Part shown: one piece after another, positions 10,915 through 23,928 of the stretch
Layout: each line of letters starts with the position of its first letter
Position numbering within the stretch: the first letter of the stretch is position 1
NCBI GenBank assembly: GCA_022385755.1
Contig: MU278366.1
Span: forward strand, 62,001-126,000
DNA length: 64,000 nt
From: Trametopsis cervina
Taxonomy: Eukaryota; Basidiomycota; Agaricomycetes; Polyporales; Irpicaceae
Direction: 5' to 3'
Translations under genes and position numbers: made by a program
Notes under the pieces: generated by a model
What the model saw: the letters and a program-made list of their open reading frames with translations, nothing else
The model's database searches: none
What the model was told of the DNA's origin: nothing

Positions 10915-12839
10915 TTACTCGAGGGTTGGCGGCGCGTTGCCCTTTCCGACGATAGTCTGGACGCCAGAGCTCGAGACATCGTCGACGGTGAGGAAGATGG
11001 TAGCGGGTCCAGGCGGGTAGATGCGTCCATTCGGCGGCATCTTGAACGTGAGCGACTTGCGGTCCTTAGAGACGGTCGCGTCGAGGAACACAAGGCGCGC
11101 GCTGGAGTGGAACGCGTGCGAGGAGAAGCCGAGGTCCATGAGCGACACCTGGATCGTCTGGCCCTTCAGGTTCTTAGGAATCGTGATCGGTACGGTCACG
11201 CTGCTCCCGAACGGGATCTTCGCGGGGAGCTTGCCGACGGTGGGACGCTCCATCGACATGTAGGGCGGGTCGAGGGTCTCGACGCGGTACTCGCTTGGGA
11301 ACTTGATGCCGGGGCCTGGGGCGGTCGAGTTCGCGTTAGGGTTGCTGCCTGCGATGAGGAAGTTGCCTTGAGGGGTGAGCGTCACGGTCGAGTGGTACAT
11401 GCGCGCGATGTTTGTGGTGGGCATGCCTTTGTTGCTGATGCGCTGGCCGAGCGGGAGAGAGGGCGTGTAGATCGAGGGCGTGCCGACGGGGTGGTCTGCG
11501 TTCGAGCTGCCGACGGGGTCCTTGACGGTGTTGAACGCTGCGAAGCCGGTCTTGCCGCCGTTGACGATGACGATCTGACCGTTGGGCATGTGGACGAGCT
11601 CAGGCATCGTGCGGCCCTCGAGCATGTGCTCGACCTGCCAGCCCTTCTTGATACCGGCATCCGTGAGCATGATGCGGCTGCACTGCGAGGTGGCCGGGGT
11701 TTGGGAGGACAATTGTTCAGGGGGAGTGGCAGGGTCAACGGCGACACCACCGCAGACCAGAACCTCAGGGACGTAGTTCGGCGGCGAGAGCGGGAGGAGG
11801 ATAGCGGACCCATCAATCGGGTTGGTCACGTGCACGCCGTTGGGGATGTCGGGGAGGATGGTCTCGGTGTTCTTGTCAACGTCATAGATGATGGACTGGT
11901 TGCTGGCAACAACGAAAACGCGACCATCTGGCAAGGAGAAACCTCTGCAGGAGCAATGCGGGGTCAGCGCGTATCCCGATCAAACCGCAAACGCGCTAGC
12001 GTACCTAGGGAACATGTTCGCAGGAAGACTCCTCTCCAAGAAGGCAGAGGGACGGACAGCACCTCCGTCCTTCGGCGGGAAGAATTCGTACGAGTTCTCG
12101 GGATCGATGTTGTAGAAGTTCGCCGCCACGTGACTACCTGCATATCCGCAACATTTTCAGTTTCATTCTTAACATGCAAGAATGTAATGGCACATACCAC
12201 CGAGAATCATGAGACTGCCGTCGTAGATACGGACACTGGAAGGATACCAGCGGTCGGCTGCGAGGTGAAGAGTCTCAGGGTCCTCAAAGAGTACGCATCC
12301 TTCGCCTGTGGGAGAGGCACAAGGCTCGAAGATACGGATAGCGTTGTTTCCAGGGTTGGTGGCCGTGAAATCCGGGGCAATACGTTGATCACCACCGAGA
12401 CTGACCTACAGAGTGAGATCACTATTTTTAGACGGCTGAAACGATAGAATGAAGTAAGAAAACCGACCATTGAACCGTTACTGAGCAGCGCGCCGCTGGC
12501 ACAGAACGAGTTCGTAAGCACGTCTATCGCACGGACAGAGCTGTTCTCAAGATCCCAGAGGGCACCCCATGCGGAGTGGTTGTTGATGTGGAGGGGATCC
12601 TGATCCGGACCTGCGGACAAAAAGTAGGGAATTTAGCCGTTGTTCGTTAGAGCTCATGGGGGAAATGAAGGGCACGTACGATCGAACATGAGGACCAAGG
12701 AGGGTGAGACGACGATGGCTTCGAGTGCAACGATGCCAGACGGGGTCTGCTTGAGGTCGAACCGCCATTGCGGTGTTTGCGGAGCCGCACGAACAGAGGC
12801 AGTAGCCAAAGACACCAAAAGAGCGAGTTGCGACCACAT
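10915..12839 (-). CDS. Glyoxal oxidase-like copper radical oxidase, copy 1 (AA5_1)
   Basis: Exons 12839-12680, 12610-12468, 12405-12198, 12137-12005 and 11944-10915 give 557 residues. The N-terminus is a secretion signal ([20 protein letters not shown]). The glyoxal oxidase N-terminal beta-propeller and the C-terminal DUF1929 domain are present. The copper-radical site is intact: Cys90 (NSFCASG) and Tyr155 (RWYPS), spaced 65 residues apart as in the crosslinked Cys-Tyr pair of the known enzyme, axial Tyr with His (ARMYHS), and the His in SSHAFHS. Such enzymes oxidise aldehydes outside the cell and produce H2O2 for lignin-degrading peroxidases. The paralogue at 20028 has the same length and the first four intron positions, but this copy lacks the fifth intron. 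Confidence 0.93.
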
Positions 12840-15800
12840 GTTTGTCTGTCTGTGAGAGTCTGCCTTTCCACTCTCGCATCCTATGTCCTTTAAATATGCG
12901 TCCAGTGAGCGTCTTCAAACGATTGCCCGACCGGTGTTGCGCATGTTGTGCTGCTGCTTACCCTGCGCCCGGTGCACCTGTCGGTTAGCTGTACACAGCC
13001 GCGAGTCGAGGATCCCGCCAAGTTGACCACTCCACCGCGTTGCGTGGGAGGGTGGCCAGTCGGCGGATCCGGCCGGCGAGGCAAGTATGTTGCGTCTGCA
13101 TAGCACGTTGGCCCGTCTGACTCGGTGCACCAACTCGGACGTTTTCATTCTGTCAAAAACGCAGCTCAGGCTGTGAGAATTTCTAATTTTGCCCCGCGGT
13201 CACTGATTGTTCAGGAACACATATGAGTAGATTGGAATAGCCGTTGAACTGCGTACGCACAGTGTATCAAGGTACGCCCAGAAGCGACGTCGATAACCCC
13301 GCCCTGGGCCGCAATGAACCGCGATCTGGGCAAGATGCACAGATTGGTTCCTGGATGCCTCCCAACGCAGAGTTCCGTAAAAGGTGAGATTTGAGCGTGG
13401 CCCCTCCGAGACGGTAAGTCTGAATAGGGCTCCCGACGCGTGACAACGATGTCGCCGGAGGTACTGCGGCCATTTGCGTACCGTTAACGCGCGTACAGCT
13501 CGGGAATGATGGGTGAGGAACTCAACATGAGAGGATTCCGATGCATCCGCGCAGCTTGGTCCTACTCCGCTTGCTTTTGATGAGTCGTCAGGCCTGTGCT
13601 ACCTGTCAAGCGCAAATGTATCAAACTCATCACTCACCGCATCCTACCGACTCCAGCGATATGTACGGGGCTGTAACTCTGACAGCGATCAGTAAAGCGG
13701 CCATCATTCCTGTAAGTATTGAGATGCAGGTTGGCGAGGGGTGCCACCTTGAAACATATGTATTGGCAAGTCTGTGATACGGTACTTGGGCGCGAGCCAG
13801 GCCACCAACAAGAAAAGACCGGAGCTATATTACTGATGTAGGTATTAGCCGGGGTATAGATGAAAATAGTACAGGCAGATTGGTACAGCGCAACATACCT
13901 ATAGTGAACGCTACCGATACCAATGAGGTGTGCTCGCTGACTGCTTGGCGGCCTTGGTCGGTCACCTCAGAACTCCTTTTTCCTGCCTTTTCGCTGCCGA
14001 AGTCCATTTCTTCACTCACTGTCACCCGTTGATTGCCTGACCGCCTCACTGGTTTACTACGCCCGCCTGTCCTACGTTTCCACGATACCCATGAAATCCC
14101 GTTCTACGATGCAGAGCTTGCTGCGACGTTCGGTTGGAATGCAGATTGTCGCCAAGAAAGAATCACTGTCTGTCAGTTTGAAGAGGCAACCGCTATACTG
14201 TGGTGGCTTGCGTGTTGAATAACGGGCAGATCCGGTCGAGCTTATTTGGCCACTTCGCCGTATGACTGGAGCCACAAGTTACGGTCACGGCTGAGTAGAT
14301 AGGATGATACCGAGTGCAGACCTCATCGTTGGAACATACAAGCGCATCTAGAGCAGGGAATGAGCATGAGAGGATGAGAGGTGGAACATCGTAAGTAAAG
14401 GACAGGCGTCACCTTTTCTCAAGGTCAGCGCGTCTGTTCTGTGCTTCTCGCGGTGTGCTTCTTGCTGGCAACGTTGCGCTTCTTCTTCTACCGTCTTTAT
14501 GATTTTGATAGACGCAATGGCCAAACTATTAACTCGACTACCTTTGTGTTGAACGGCTTGTTCTCTTCTCTTACTCAAAGCGTGCCCGTTCGATTTGCCG
14601 ACAGAGAAGATCGTGAAGTAATATCATCTTTGGTAAGGCTTTGGCAGCGGAATCCTTCAGCCGGACATAGGCATGAGCGAGCACTCAGTATATGTCTTGG
14701 TTCATACTCAAGCATGCGTGAAATGCGTCAGAGGTGTTCTGACGCAAAACACATTGGTATGTCCTCTCTGTAGAATAACCTCATCTTCGTGCTCATGTGC
14801 GTCCCGCATTCAGTCCATGTGGTCATGCCTGCAGTCAATGCTTCATTCGTACAACATGCAGAGGTTTACAGTTCCCAAGCAAAACAAAAAAGCATAGCCA
14901 TGCGTGCCACAAGGTCAAATACCTCGTATCCCCTGAGCGGTACGTGCAATATGCGCTGCACGACGAGCATTACTGTGCGGGTACATTCTGCTCCCCGAGT
15001 CACTCTTCGTAATCTGACGTAGGCTTACCATTTTACAACCTACCCGGCTAACCCTTTACTGGCAAGGTAAGCCTCTAACTCTTTTGAAGGACAACTTGTG
15101 GCGTATCATAAACCGCAGGGTAGATTTGCTGCTCAGTGATGCCGACCATTATCTGGCAACAGACCAACCATGCAAACTTCACATGCTCACAGCAATGGCA
15201 TCTCCGCCACTGCTCAATTCCCAAACTAGGGTCTACCAGCGCATATATCATGTCAGATTTGCGCCTCCATTCCCCGGGATCATGCCGCAACTGTGCAGAC
15301 CCAACAGTCCAGGCTGTGGCATGCCGTTCACGAGGAGTGCCGCAACTGAAGGCAAACTTTGGTCATCACGAATAGAGTAGTCACATTACCCGGTGTAAGT
15401 ACTTGATGATCATTCATGCCCGACAGACTGTTGAAGTAAGACCGAGCGCACTTGGTCTAAAATAAATTTCGACATGTCATATCACAGAGTCTGAGAGACA
15501 CGGGACAAAGATAATAGCGAGACCCTACCTGTGAATTCTACTCGTTTGCGGACCCTTGATATGATACAGCAACTGGCCACTTTCCCCGTGGCGGTCTTGG
15601 TGGTCATTATGACTTGCTGTGCGCGAGGTCGCAGCAGGCGAGTTGGATTGAGGAACATATTGACATGACGGTGTCTCAAAGCTTCGTAGACAGGCACTGT
15701 CGCGGATGCAGTGTTTTGTGTGACAGAAGGTTATATATATCCGCTCCGGGCCTTGAAGCCGGGAATATGCAGCTTTGTCAAAGTACTGTACATGGTTTTC

Positions 15801-17721
15801 GAGATCTTAGTACTGTTACTGGGGCCTGGGACCGTCCAACGCTTCTAGAGAAATGACGTTCTTGAGCCGGCGGAGGTGCATGTCTGCGGCCGGTACCCCT
15901 CATCGTGGGGGACGGGAAAGCCTACAACACGCCGCTACGGAGCGGCTTGAGAACACAAAGTGTACGAGCCCGGGCTTGAATGTCCCCGTCTGCTCGGAGG
16001 GTTTGTCATTGGAACGCACCGTGGCGGGAGACATGAGAGGTATCTTATCTACAAACCCATGACGGCCGCATAGACATGATTTCTTTTCATGATGTTGCCG
16101 TTTCGGTCTTCAAGAAACTGCGAGGAATAAGGAGGTCCATAGGTAGGATAGTCGGTGATTATGACCGACCGTTCCACTTGTTTTGAGCGTGCTAAATTCT
16201 GATACCGTGATATAATATTGTAGGAGAACAATCAGAATCAAGGGAAGATATGGACGTACATTGCGCGGGTAGAGCATTGAGGTGTTCATACATCAGGGTT
16301 ACGCTCTGCGTGCTCCACCGCTCGCGGAGGCAGCGTGGTTTGTGTGGGTTTATCCGTGTTATACGAATACTTGTGTCGGGTCCAGTCTTATTGAAGGGAC
16401 TCGGCAGCTTTCTGTCAGGTTCCACACAGTTTCTTGTCCATGTTGGGACGGTGATACCGCAAGCTGCTGATTGATGAACATGGTGAGAAGCAATCGTGGG
16501 ACGGAAGAGCAATCCTGGAATGATATAAATGATATGTTGGCATGATAATGGGAAAAACTGAAGGGGTGCGGACCTTCGTGGATTCCGCATGTCTTGTAGT
16601 CCGGCCGAACCTAATGGAGCTAAACTGAGTGTGCAACGTATGGCTTCGAGCACAGTCAAAAGACACACCTACGTGTAAGCCATGGTTGGGTCTTGTGATA
16701 TAATCAGAGTACATTACCAGTCCGTCGTAATCTTTCGAGGCTGGCAATAGCTTTAGGTGACAGTGTCCATGTACGTATACCGCCAACTCACCGAATAACG
16801 ATTACACCCACCGTGGCTTTCTGGCCAAATGAGAGAATGTAGCCTGCCTATCCTCACCTATCTGATGAAGCTATGCTCTCAGCATATGATGTAGAGGTGA
16901 TCAGAAAAGAAGCCACCGCGAGTTCAAGGTGCTGTTATTGCTATAATTGGCCACAAAGCTTTGTGGCGTCCAGCCGGAGAAACCCGGCGGTATGCTCTAC
17001 ACCATTAGTAATATTCGGTACGCGAACGTCAGCGTAGCCTGCGTTGTCGAGTGGTTGGATTTGAGAGTCGGGGATTGCATGTGTAGCCGCGAGAGAAACT
17101 GGGTTACTCTGTAGCTGCGCATCACGTCCCCGTCGTGTTGGCGCGAATTAGATAGTGGTGAAGGTAGATCTATCGGAAAGTCGGTTCGTGCGTGAGAGAT
17201 GTCATGAGGATTTAAGATAGCCTAATGGAAGCCTACAGAGTATCTCAAAATAGGAGAAGAAAGCAATGCATGTTGCTCACCATACACCCAACATGTGCTT
17301 CGGAGTGCAGTGAATTGTCAAACCAGATGGAACTCTATCACACAGAAATGAGAAAAGGTTGACCTGTATATTCCACGGCACTGTGCGGCCATTATGAAGG
17401 GGTTTCCTTGCTGGGAAAAGCTCTCGGGCCTCCAGTTGCGCCATCTTCAAAGATCATCAGGAGAGCGACTGACTGACCCGCTCTGCTACATGCGCCAACG
17501 AGCACGGACAACTTCCGCAAGTGCAAAGCGATAAAAGCGTGTCTAGAATTAATGTGAACAGTGTCTCACAGACTGAGACCTAGTTCGAGAGAGTGGAGAC
17601 ACAAGATGCACTCTTCAGGTCGCAGCACTTGACAGGATCCTATCACGTGACCCGCGTAAATGAGCCGCGCGACGCGTCGAGCATGTTTGCCTCTTACCCC
17701 CTGTCATTATCGTTTTATACC
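12840..17721. other. 4.9-kb gene-poor region
   Basis: Open frames are all short, lack recognisable domains and do not join by plausible introns into a convincing protein. A perfect 18-bp palindrome, GCCACAAAGCTTTGTGGC, lies at 16950-16967. No terminal repeats or transposase remnant was identified. The stretch separates the two glyoxal oxidase paralogues together with Nse3. Confidence 0.5.
16950..16967. repeat. Perfect 18-bp palindrome
   Basis: GCCACAAAGCTTTGTGGC is its own reverse complement with no spacer. It lies in gene-poor DNA between the glyoxal oxidase copies. Confidence 0.9.
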
Positions 17722-19137
17722 ATGGCACGCTCTACTACGCGCAGTCAGCGCCCCACGCAGCCCTCACAAACTCAGCCATCACAGTCACAGCGTGCTGGCC
17801 GCGGCAGGCGAGCACCACAAGTAGACGAGGACGACGACGAAGAAGAGGAGGCCGATGAGGAGGAGGAGGCCGATGGAGGCGGCGATGATGTGCGTTTTCT
17901 TCTCGCGTGAAGTCCCTTTTTACGCGTATTTACGCGTTAAATGTACTAGGACATCCACAGACGAGCTTATGCCCTCGTACGGCTTGCTCTATTCAACGAG
18001 CAGAGGCGTCTACCTCTACGGAGGGATGACATCTCGAAGAAAGGTATTCAGCTGCAACAATGGAGTCTGTGCTGTCATATTAACCCTGCGCAGTACTCGG
18101 CTCGCAGAGTCGACGGTTCGCAGAGGTGCTTGCTATCGCTCAGGATACATTGCGCAAGACATTTGGTATGGAGCTAGTCGAGCTCCAACGCGCGCAAGTT
18201 GTAGATGAAAAGGATAAAGACAAAGAAAAGGGCAAAGATAAGGATGGAAAGAGGAAGGAAAACATAGATGCAGTGGGCATGAAGAAAAAGGGTACGCCCG
18301 ACTTACTCTGCTGTGCTTTCGATTGTCATTCAGAAAGTCTCGTGTAGCTGCACCGACGGGTACTAAAACATGGATCCTACGTTCTACACTGGATCCTCGA
18401 TTGACAGCTATTGCTGTCTCTCCTGATAATGACATCAAAGCTGTCGAGCAGGAGCATCGACTGGGCGTGCCAGATGGCGCAGATGAGAGCGACGATGATG
18501 GCGACGCTGTCCAATCAGCCAAAACCGGTGCTATCCTGGCATGGCAAAGTGCGGACCAGCTCGGCGCTATAGGCATCCTTTACGTTGTTCTGTCCCTTGT
18601 CCTCATCAATGGCAGAGCGATAAGTGACAGTGAGTTGACATGCAATTTACGCGTGCCTTCCGCTAAGCCCTATTCTTTGTCTCGATGTCGTAAGGTGACT
18701 TACGAAGAACGCTCAAACGCTTGCGCCTCCCTCTGAGTGCGGACGTCCCGATGAACAGTCGGACAGCGACCCAATTGACCGTCGATTCTTACTTGGCACA
18801 ATGCTCGAGACAGGGGTACCTCGAACGTTACCGTGTCGGCGAGGTGAAAAAGGGTGCTGGCAAGAAGCGAGCGCGAGCGCCAGCTGGGACACAACGTCCC
18901 GGCGGAGATGAAGACGAAGGGGAAACGTGGGAGTGGAAGTGGGGTCCGCGGGCTATGGCTGAAGTAGGCGAGGTGGGCATGGCTAAGTTTGTTGCGGAGT
19001 TTATGGTGGACAGTTCAATGATGGACGAAGAAGAGGACAGTCCTGAGGCAAGGGCCACCAGGAATAAGAAACTTGAGACCATGATGAAGGGGGTTGAGCG
19101 GGCCAGCGGTGGTGATCTTATTGGTATAGATGTTTAA
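17722..19137 (+). CDS. nse3: Nse3-like MAGE-domain subunit of the SMC5/6 complex
   Basis: Exons 17722-17889, 17950-18043, 18094-18291, 18348-18629 and 18695-19137 give 394 residues, with all junctions in frame. The third intron uses the acceptor GTGTAG at 18347 rather than an earlier CAG, which would frameshift. The N-terminus is basic then very acidic. The MAGE homology domain starts at DIHRRAYALVRLALFNEQRR and includes DDISKKVLGS, GTKTWILRSTL, the winged-helix block GILYVVLSLVLINGRAISDS, and YLERYRVGE followed by WKWGPRAMAEVG. In fungi the single MAGE protein is Nse3, which with Nse1 and Nse4 forms the kleisin-binding subcomplex of SMC5/6 in nuclear DNA repair. A Lys/Asp-rich insertion (residues about 125-145) interrupts the domain. 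Confidence 0.88.
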
Positions 19138-20027
19138 TATGAATAAGGTGTGTTTCCCAAAGTAAATCCGCGACATTCCATATTCTCATCACGTCGATTG
19201 CTTATGCATGTGCTCCCGCTGACTTCATTTCTCATTTGACCATAGAGAATGTAATGATAAGATGTCAAGTAATCACCCGTGGTATCGACGGGCTGATTGT
19301 TCAGATCGCAGTGTCAGCTACTTGATAGCTTTGACATCTTTGGTACATTTCATAATAAGGTGCGGCTACACTTTCAGTTGAGGGTACTCTTGTCTTGCAT
19401 GTCAATACGGCTTGTGGATATTCCTTTACGGCACACCCGCGACGGGTACCCAGCCAGATGTCTATGCTGTCCTTGGCCACTCTATTGAATCAACGGCACA
19501 CATCACGTAGGGCTTAAACACTGCCCCCCGCTGATCCCCATGAATGTATAAGACTTCCACCCCCTGAACTGCGCTTTGCACCAGACACGTTCTTGCAAAT
19601 CCATGCATTAAGTCGGTCAAACAAGCCTTCAATGTAGGTACCCCGTCGGCCGAGTCCGAAGACGAGTCGCCCTCCCACGGAACCGGCTACCTTGCGCTAC
19701 CTCTTCCCATGAACCTCGTACACTTGGCGGAATTGGCTCTCGAAAACAGCCAACGGATCCAACGTGCGACCATGTCCGGCAGTCCCTGTACATGGCCATG
19801 GCTGCTCGCTGTGCGCGTACAGGCCGACTCCCACTACAGTGAGTAAAACAAGCTGTGTTCGCTTTCTCACTACCCACGATGGCGCTCAGGTGGTCCAGGT
19901 TTATGGGTAACCGCAAGAATAGTATGGACGCTATTGACTAAGACTTCGGCACAAGTCTCTCACAGAGGGCATATTTGAAGGCGTGAAGACATGAGTCCGA
20001 GCGAGTGGATAGCCTGACATCGCACTT
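19138..20027. other. Intergenic region upstream of glyoxal oxidase copy 2
   Basis: No gene is supported. This interval presumably contains the 3' end of nse3 and the promoter of glyoxal oxidase copy 2. Confidence 0.5.
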
Positions 20028-21991
20028 ATGTGGTCGCCACTCGCTCTCCTGTTGTCGTTGACTACAGCCTCCGTGCATGCGGCGCCGTCAGCGCCGCAAT
20101 GGCGGTTCGATTTGAAAGAGACACCATCTGGCATTGTTGCGCTCGAGGCAATTGTTGTCTCACCGACATTGGTTCTTATGTTCGACCGTACGTGGCTTCC
20201 AACCCCATGCAGCACTGAGCGGTTTAAATGTTGATTAATGTTTGTCTCTGACCATAGGTGCAAGCGATGATCCTCTCCAGATCAATAACCATTCCGCTTG
20301 GGGTGCTCTGTGGGATCTCGAGACCAGCTCTGTCCGGCCTCTAGACGTTTTCACGAACTCTTTCTGTGCAAGTGGCGCACTTCTCAGTAATGGAACCATG
20401 GTGAGTTACTTCGGCTATCACACACTGGGGAGAGTTAAGCTGAAGCATTGGACACAAAGGTCAGCATCGGTGGTGACCAACGTGGATTCCCAGGGAACCC
20501 GGCTATCCACCCTGGCAATAATGCTATTCGTATCTTCGAGCCTTGCGCTTCTCCCGACGGCGAAGGATGCACACTTTTCGAGGACCCCACGACAGTCCAC
20601 CTATCGGCTAATCGCTGGTACCCATCCAGCGTACGTATCTTCGACGGCAGTCTTATGATTATCGGCGGTATACACTTTTACCTCCCTGTCGTAAAAATGC
20701 TCAAGTTGTGCGTATTCAGGCACTCATGTTTCAGCGAACTTCTACAACATCGACCCAGAGAACTCATTCGAGTTTTTCCCTCCGAAAGATGGAGGTGTTG
20801 TGCGCCCCTCTGCATTCCTCGAGAGGAGTCTTCCTGCGAACTTGTTCCCCAGGTAGGAGCATATCAAAAGTCTAGGGTGGCTGAATGCTAAACCTCGCTC
20901 AGAGGCTTCGCCCTCCCAGACGGCCGAGTGTTCATAGTCGCAAACAATCAGTCCATCATATATGACATCGAGAAGAACACTGAAACAATCCTCCCCGATA
21001 TACCAAACAACGTGCGAGTTACCAACCCTATCGATGGCTCCGCTATCCTTCTACCTCTGTCGCCACCCGACTACACTCCTGAAGTCCTCGTGTGTGGCGG
21101 CGTCGCCGTTGACCCTGCCACTCCTCCTGCCAACCTATCCTCTCAGATGCCGGCCACTTCACAATGCAGCCGCATCCTACTTACAGACGAGGGTATCAAG
21201 AAAGGTTGGGAGATTGAACACATGCTCGAGGGGCGTACCATGCCCGAACTGGTGCATCTTCCCAACGGCCAGATTCTCATTATCAACGGAGGACGCAGTG
21301 GATTTGCGGCAATTAAGCAAGTCCGAGACCCTATCGGAAACTCTAACGCGGATCACCCAGTCGGAACGCCGTCGCTATACACGCCCACACTCCCGCTTGG
21401 CCAAAGGATCACTAACAAGGGCATGCCTACTTCTAATATCGCCCGCATGTACCACTCGAGTGTGACACTGACACCCCAAGGCAACTTCCTGGTCGCCGGA
21501 AGTAACCCGAACGGAAACACGACTCTCCCTGGTCCTGGCGTGAAGTTCCCGAGCGAGTTCCGAGTTGAGACGTTGGATCCTCCGTTCATGTTCGTGGAAA
21601 GGCCAACAGTAGGGAAGCTCCCCGCGAAGATCCCATTCGGACAGAGTGTGACTGTCCCAATCACGATCCCGAACAACCTCAAAGGCTCGACCATCCAAGG
21701 TAAACGCTTTATTACCTCTCTCTCTCAGCTTTCACTTTGCTGACCAACACGATCGCAGTATCATTGATGGACTTGGGCTTCTCATCTCATGCGTTCCACT
21801 CTAGTGCCCGTCTCGTATTCATGGAGGCGACCGTATCTAAAGATCGCAAGTCTCTCACCTTCAAGATGCCTCCTAATGGACGAGTGTTCCCGCCTGGCCC
21901 GGCTACCATCTTCTTGACTGTCGACGATGTCACAAGCACTGGTATTCAGACCATTGTCGGCAGTGGGAACCCGCCTCCTACCTTGGAATAA
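20028..21991 (+). CDS. Glyoxal oxidase-like copper radical oxidase, copy 2 (AA5_1)
   Basis: Exons 20028-20187, 20258-20400, 20460-20667, 20720-20852, 20903-21699 and 21759-21991 give 557 residues, exactly the length of copy 1. A secretion signal ([20 protein letters not shown]) is followed by the glyoxal oxidase domain and DUF1929 domain. Predicted copper-radical residues are Cys90 (NSFCASG), Tyr155 (RWYPS), Tyr398-His399 (ARMYHS) and the His of SSHAFHS, so catalysis looks intact. The first four exons match copy 1 base-for-base in length (160, 143, 208 and 133 nt). An additional 59-bp intron at 21700-21758 splits what is a single 1030-nt last exon in copy 1. The gene points away from copy 1, making an inverted pair, and probably supplies extracellular H2O2 from aldehydes. 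Confidence 0.94.
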
Positions 21992-22728
21992 GCTCTTACG
22001 TCTGCAGCTTTCAGATTTATGTATCAATTTATTCGCTGTGTATCCATGTAACAATAAAGGGTGCTTGTTGATCGGTACTGCATCAGCGTCGAACACTCAT
22101 GCATGGCTGCTTTCATACCACCCCTCCAAAACCAGATTTATTCCATAATCTGTGATTATGGTATACCTTCCCAGAGTTAAACAGCTCAGCATTAAGTATC
22201 GTTGAAAGTATACGATTATACTCTACTCCTTCTCGTTACAAACGAGTGTCTACGGTCTGACTAGCAGAATATGAGGCCTATATAGCTATCCGCAGTTACA
22301 TGCCAGCCGAGCACACAGCGCAATCGGGAAGGGGATGGCAGGGTATCACGCCCAGCACACAGCTGGGGTATCCGGGCTCAATCCGTAGGACAAATAAATA
22401 ATGTCCTTTGGAGTATGTATCGTATCGCGCACGCAGTCACCTCTCGTGTTCGAAGTAAGGAAGGATGGGACAAGGAATGAATGGGACTGTCGCAAAGAAG
22501 GAGAACGCGAGGACCCTTAAAACATAAGTTAAAGGGATAAATAAAACCTTGGGAGGTTTCGTCGCGATTGCGTGCGAGAATGTTTGGTGCGAGGAGAGTC
22601 GTGATCGGGGTTAATGAGTGCGAGTGCAGCGGATATGTGCGCACAGTGTCGGGGAGAGGGAAGTTCGTTCGTTTCAGCATCGTGGTGGTTCATGGTAAGG
22701 CCGGGGTGGGGTTCAGTGCGTGAACACG
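21992..22728. other. Convergent intergenic region
   Basis: Lies between the 3' ends of glyoxal oxidase copy 2 and the SH3 membrane protein gene. It contains an AATAAA-like signal in AACAATAAAGG near 22050. No gene is seen. Confidence 0.5.
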
Positions 22729-23698
22729 CTACTGCATCGCACGACTCGCGTCGAGGGATGCTCTCCTGTTAGGCAGGCGAGGGGCCTCCTGCAGGCAGAA
22801 GCGAGGGATAACACCGCGTTCAGCGTCCGCTTTGCCGACACGCTGCACGAGACACCACTCGTCCTCGTACTCCTCCAAGAGTACAAGTGGCTCGCCGACG
22901 CTGACACCAAGCTCGTCCCCGAGCGATGGGGTAAAGGTGCAGACAACAGCCATGAGACGAGGCAGCGTCTTGGCAGCCATGGAGGCACGCTGCTGGTTCT
23001 TGAGTTTGGCCGTGGTAATCATGCTCTTGTACAGGGGCGAGTCGGGACCAATGGACTGGACGCGCATGGGGCTGGGGAGCGGTGAATCGGGGCTCGGAGG
23101 CATGATCGTCAGGCCTTTAGAGGGGATTATCTCTGACTTGTTGTCGACGGCATGTACGACAATGGCAGGCGGAACCGGTGTAGCTTCGGCGTAAGAGGGC
23201 GGCGGAGAGTGCACGTCGTTGACAGCGAGGGGGGCGGGTTTCTTGGCCATCATACCGCCGAAGAAACGCTTCGTGCCCTTCTTGACCGCTTTGTTCGTGG
23301 AGTGAACAGGGGGAGGACGAGAGATGGGGCGCCACTTGTACGGCTCAATAACCGTTGGCTTCTCGGAGATTTCATCACCCTTGCTGAGGTCAACGTGGGT
23401 AACGCTGGGAATCGAGTCCTTCATCATCCCTTCAAAGTTCTTCGAAGCGGCACGCAGCTTGCTCCTCCTCCACTTTCCAATCTTCCAAGCAGCAATACCT
23501 AGCCAAATACAGCGGTTTGAACAAGCACAAAAGCGCATTTTATCTCCAGTGCTCACCTAGAACGATAACTCCCAAAATGACAATAAAGCCGGCCAGGGCT
23601 TTGACGGACGTAGGCAGGTTAGTGTCTACGCCCGCCTGTGAACCAGCTGAATTATCCCTGCTCTCCAGGGCACGGTTTGCGACATTGATGATGGCCAT
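22729..23698 (-). CDS. Membrane-anchored SH3-domain protein
   Basis: Two exons (23698-23557 and 23498-22729) give 303 residues. The start ATG at 23698 was chosen because it lies just before a Ser/Asn-containing outer segment; the longer frame upstream adds only hydrophobic residues of uncertain reality. A single transmembrane helix (VKALAGFIVILGVIVLGIAAW) is followed by a basic stop-transfer (KIGKWRRSK). A long Pro-rich, probably disordered cytoplasmic region comes next (PPPSYAEA, SPDSPLPSP). The C-terminal SH3 domain has ALYDY-like VVCTFTPSLGDELGVSVGEPL, EEYEDEWCLV and GVIPRFCL. The arrangement resembles a signalling scaffold that places an SH3 domain beneath the plasma membrane. The specific pathway is unknown. 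A second TM-SH3 gene lies at 46961. Confidence 0.82.
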
Positions 23699-23928
23699 GA
23701 CTAAACACACGAAACAGAATGCGATAAGAACGAAAGGCAGTGAATGAGGGGAGAGCCCCAGAAGAAAACAGAAGAAAATGAGAAAGAAAGAGTAAGTCAA
23801 CGGAGGGGGCACGCCGAGTATTTAAAGACTCATTCATGTGCCTTGACCATAGGCTCTCCCACACACGTCGGAAAGCGGTGTTGTCATCAGCCACTGATGA
23901 AGTGCTCGCCGATATGATGTTTCATCAG
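23699..23928. other. Upstream region of the SH3 gene, interrupted by the element
   Basis: This is the presumed promoter of the minus-strand SH3 gene. The mobile element is inserted about 230 bp upstream of that gene's start codon, so distal promoter sequence may now lie beyond the element, after 30102. Confidence 0.45.

Noticed and set aside
10819..12447. 542-residue plus-strand open frame antisense to glyoxal oxidase copy 1
   Set aside because: It is Arg/Asp/Val-rich with no domain similarity and arises as the antisense of an intact, well-recognised gene with intron-exon structure.
14673..14897. Possible RING-finger half (CVKC ... CPLC)
   Set aside because: The His-to-Cys spacing is not that of a RING domain and no first zinc site is found upstream, even allowing an intron; probably chance.
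18292..18347. Frameshift in nse3
   Set aside because: The obvious CAG acceptor gives a shifted frame, but the downstream GTGTAG acceptor at 18345-18347 restores KAAPTGTKTW, so no mutation needs to be invoked.
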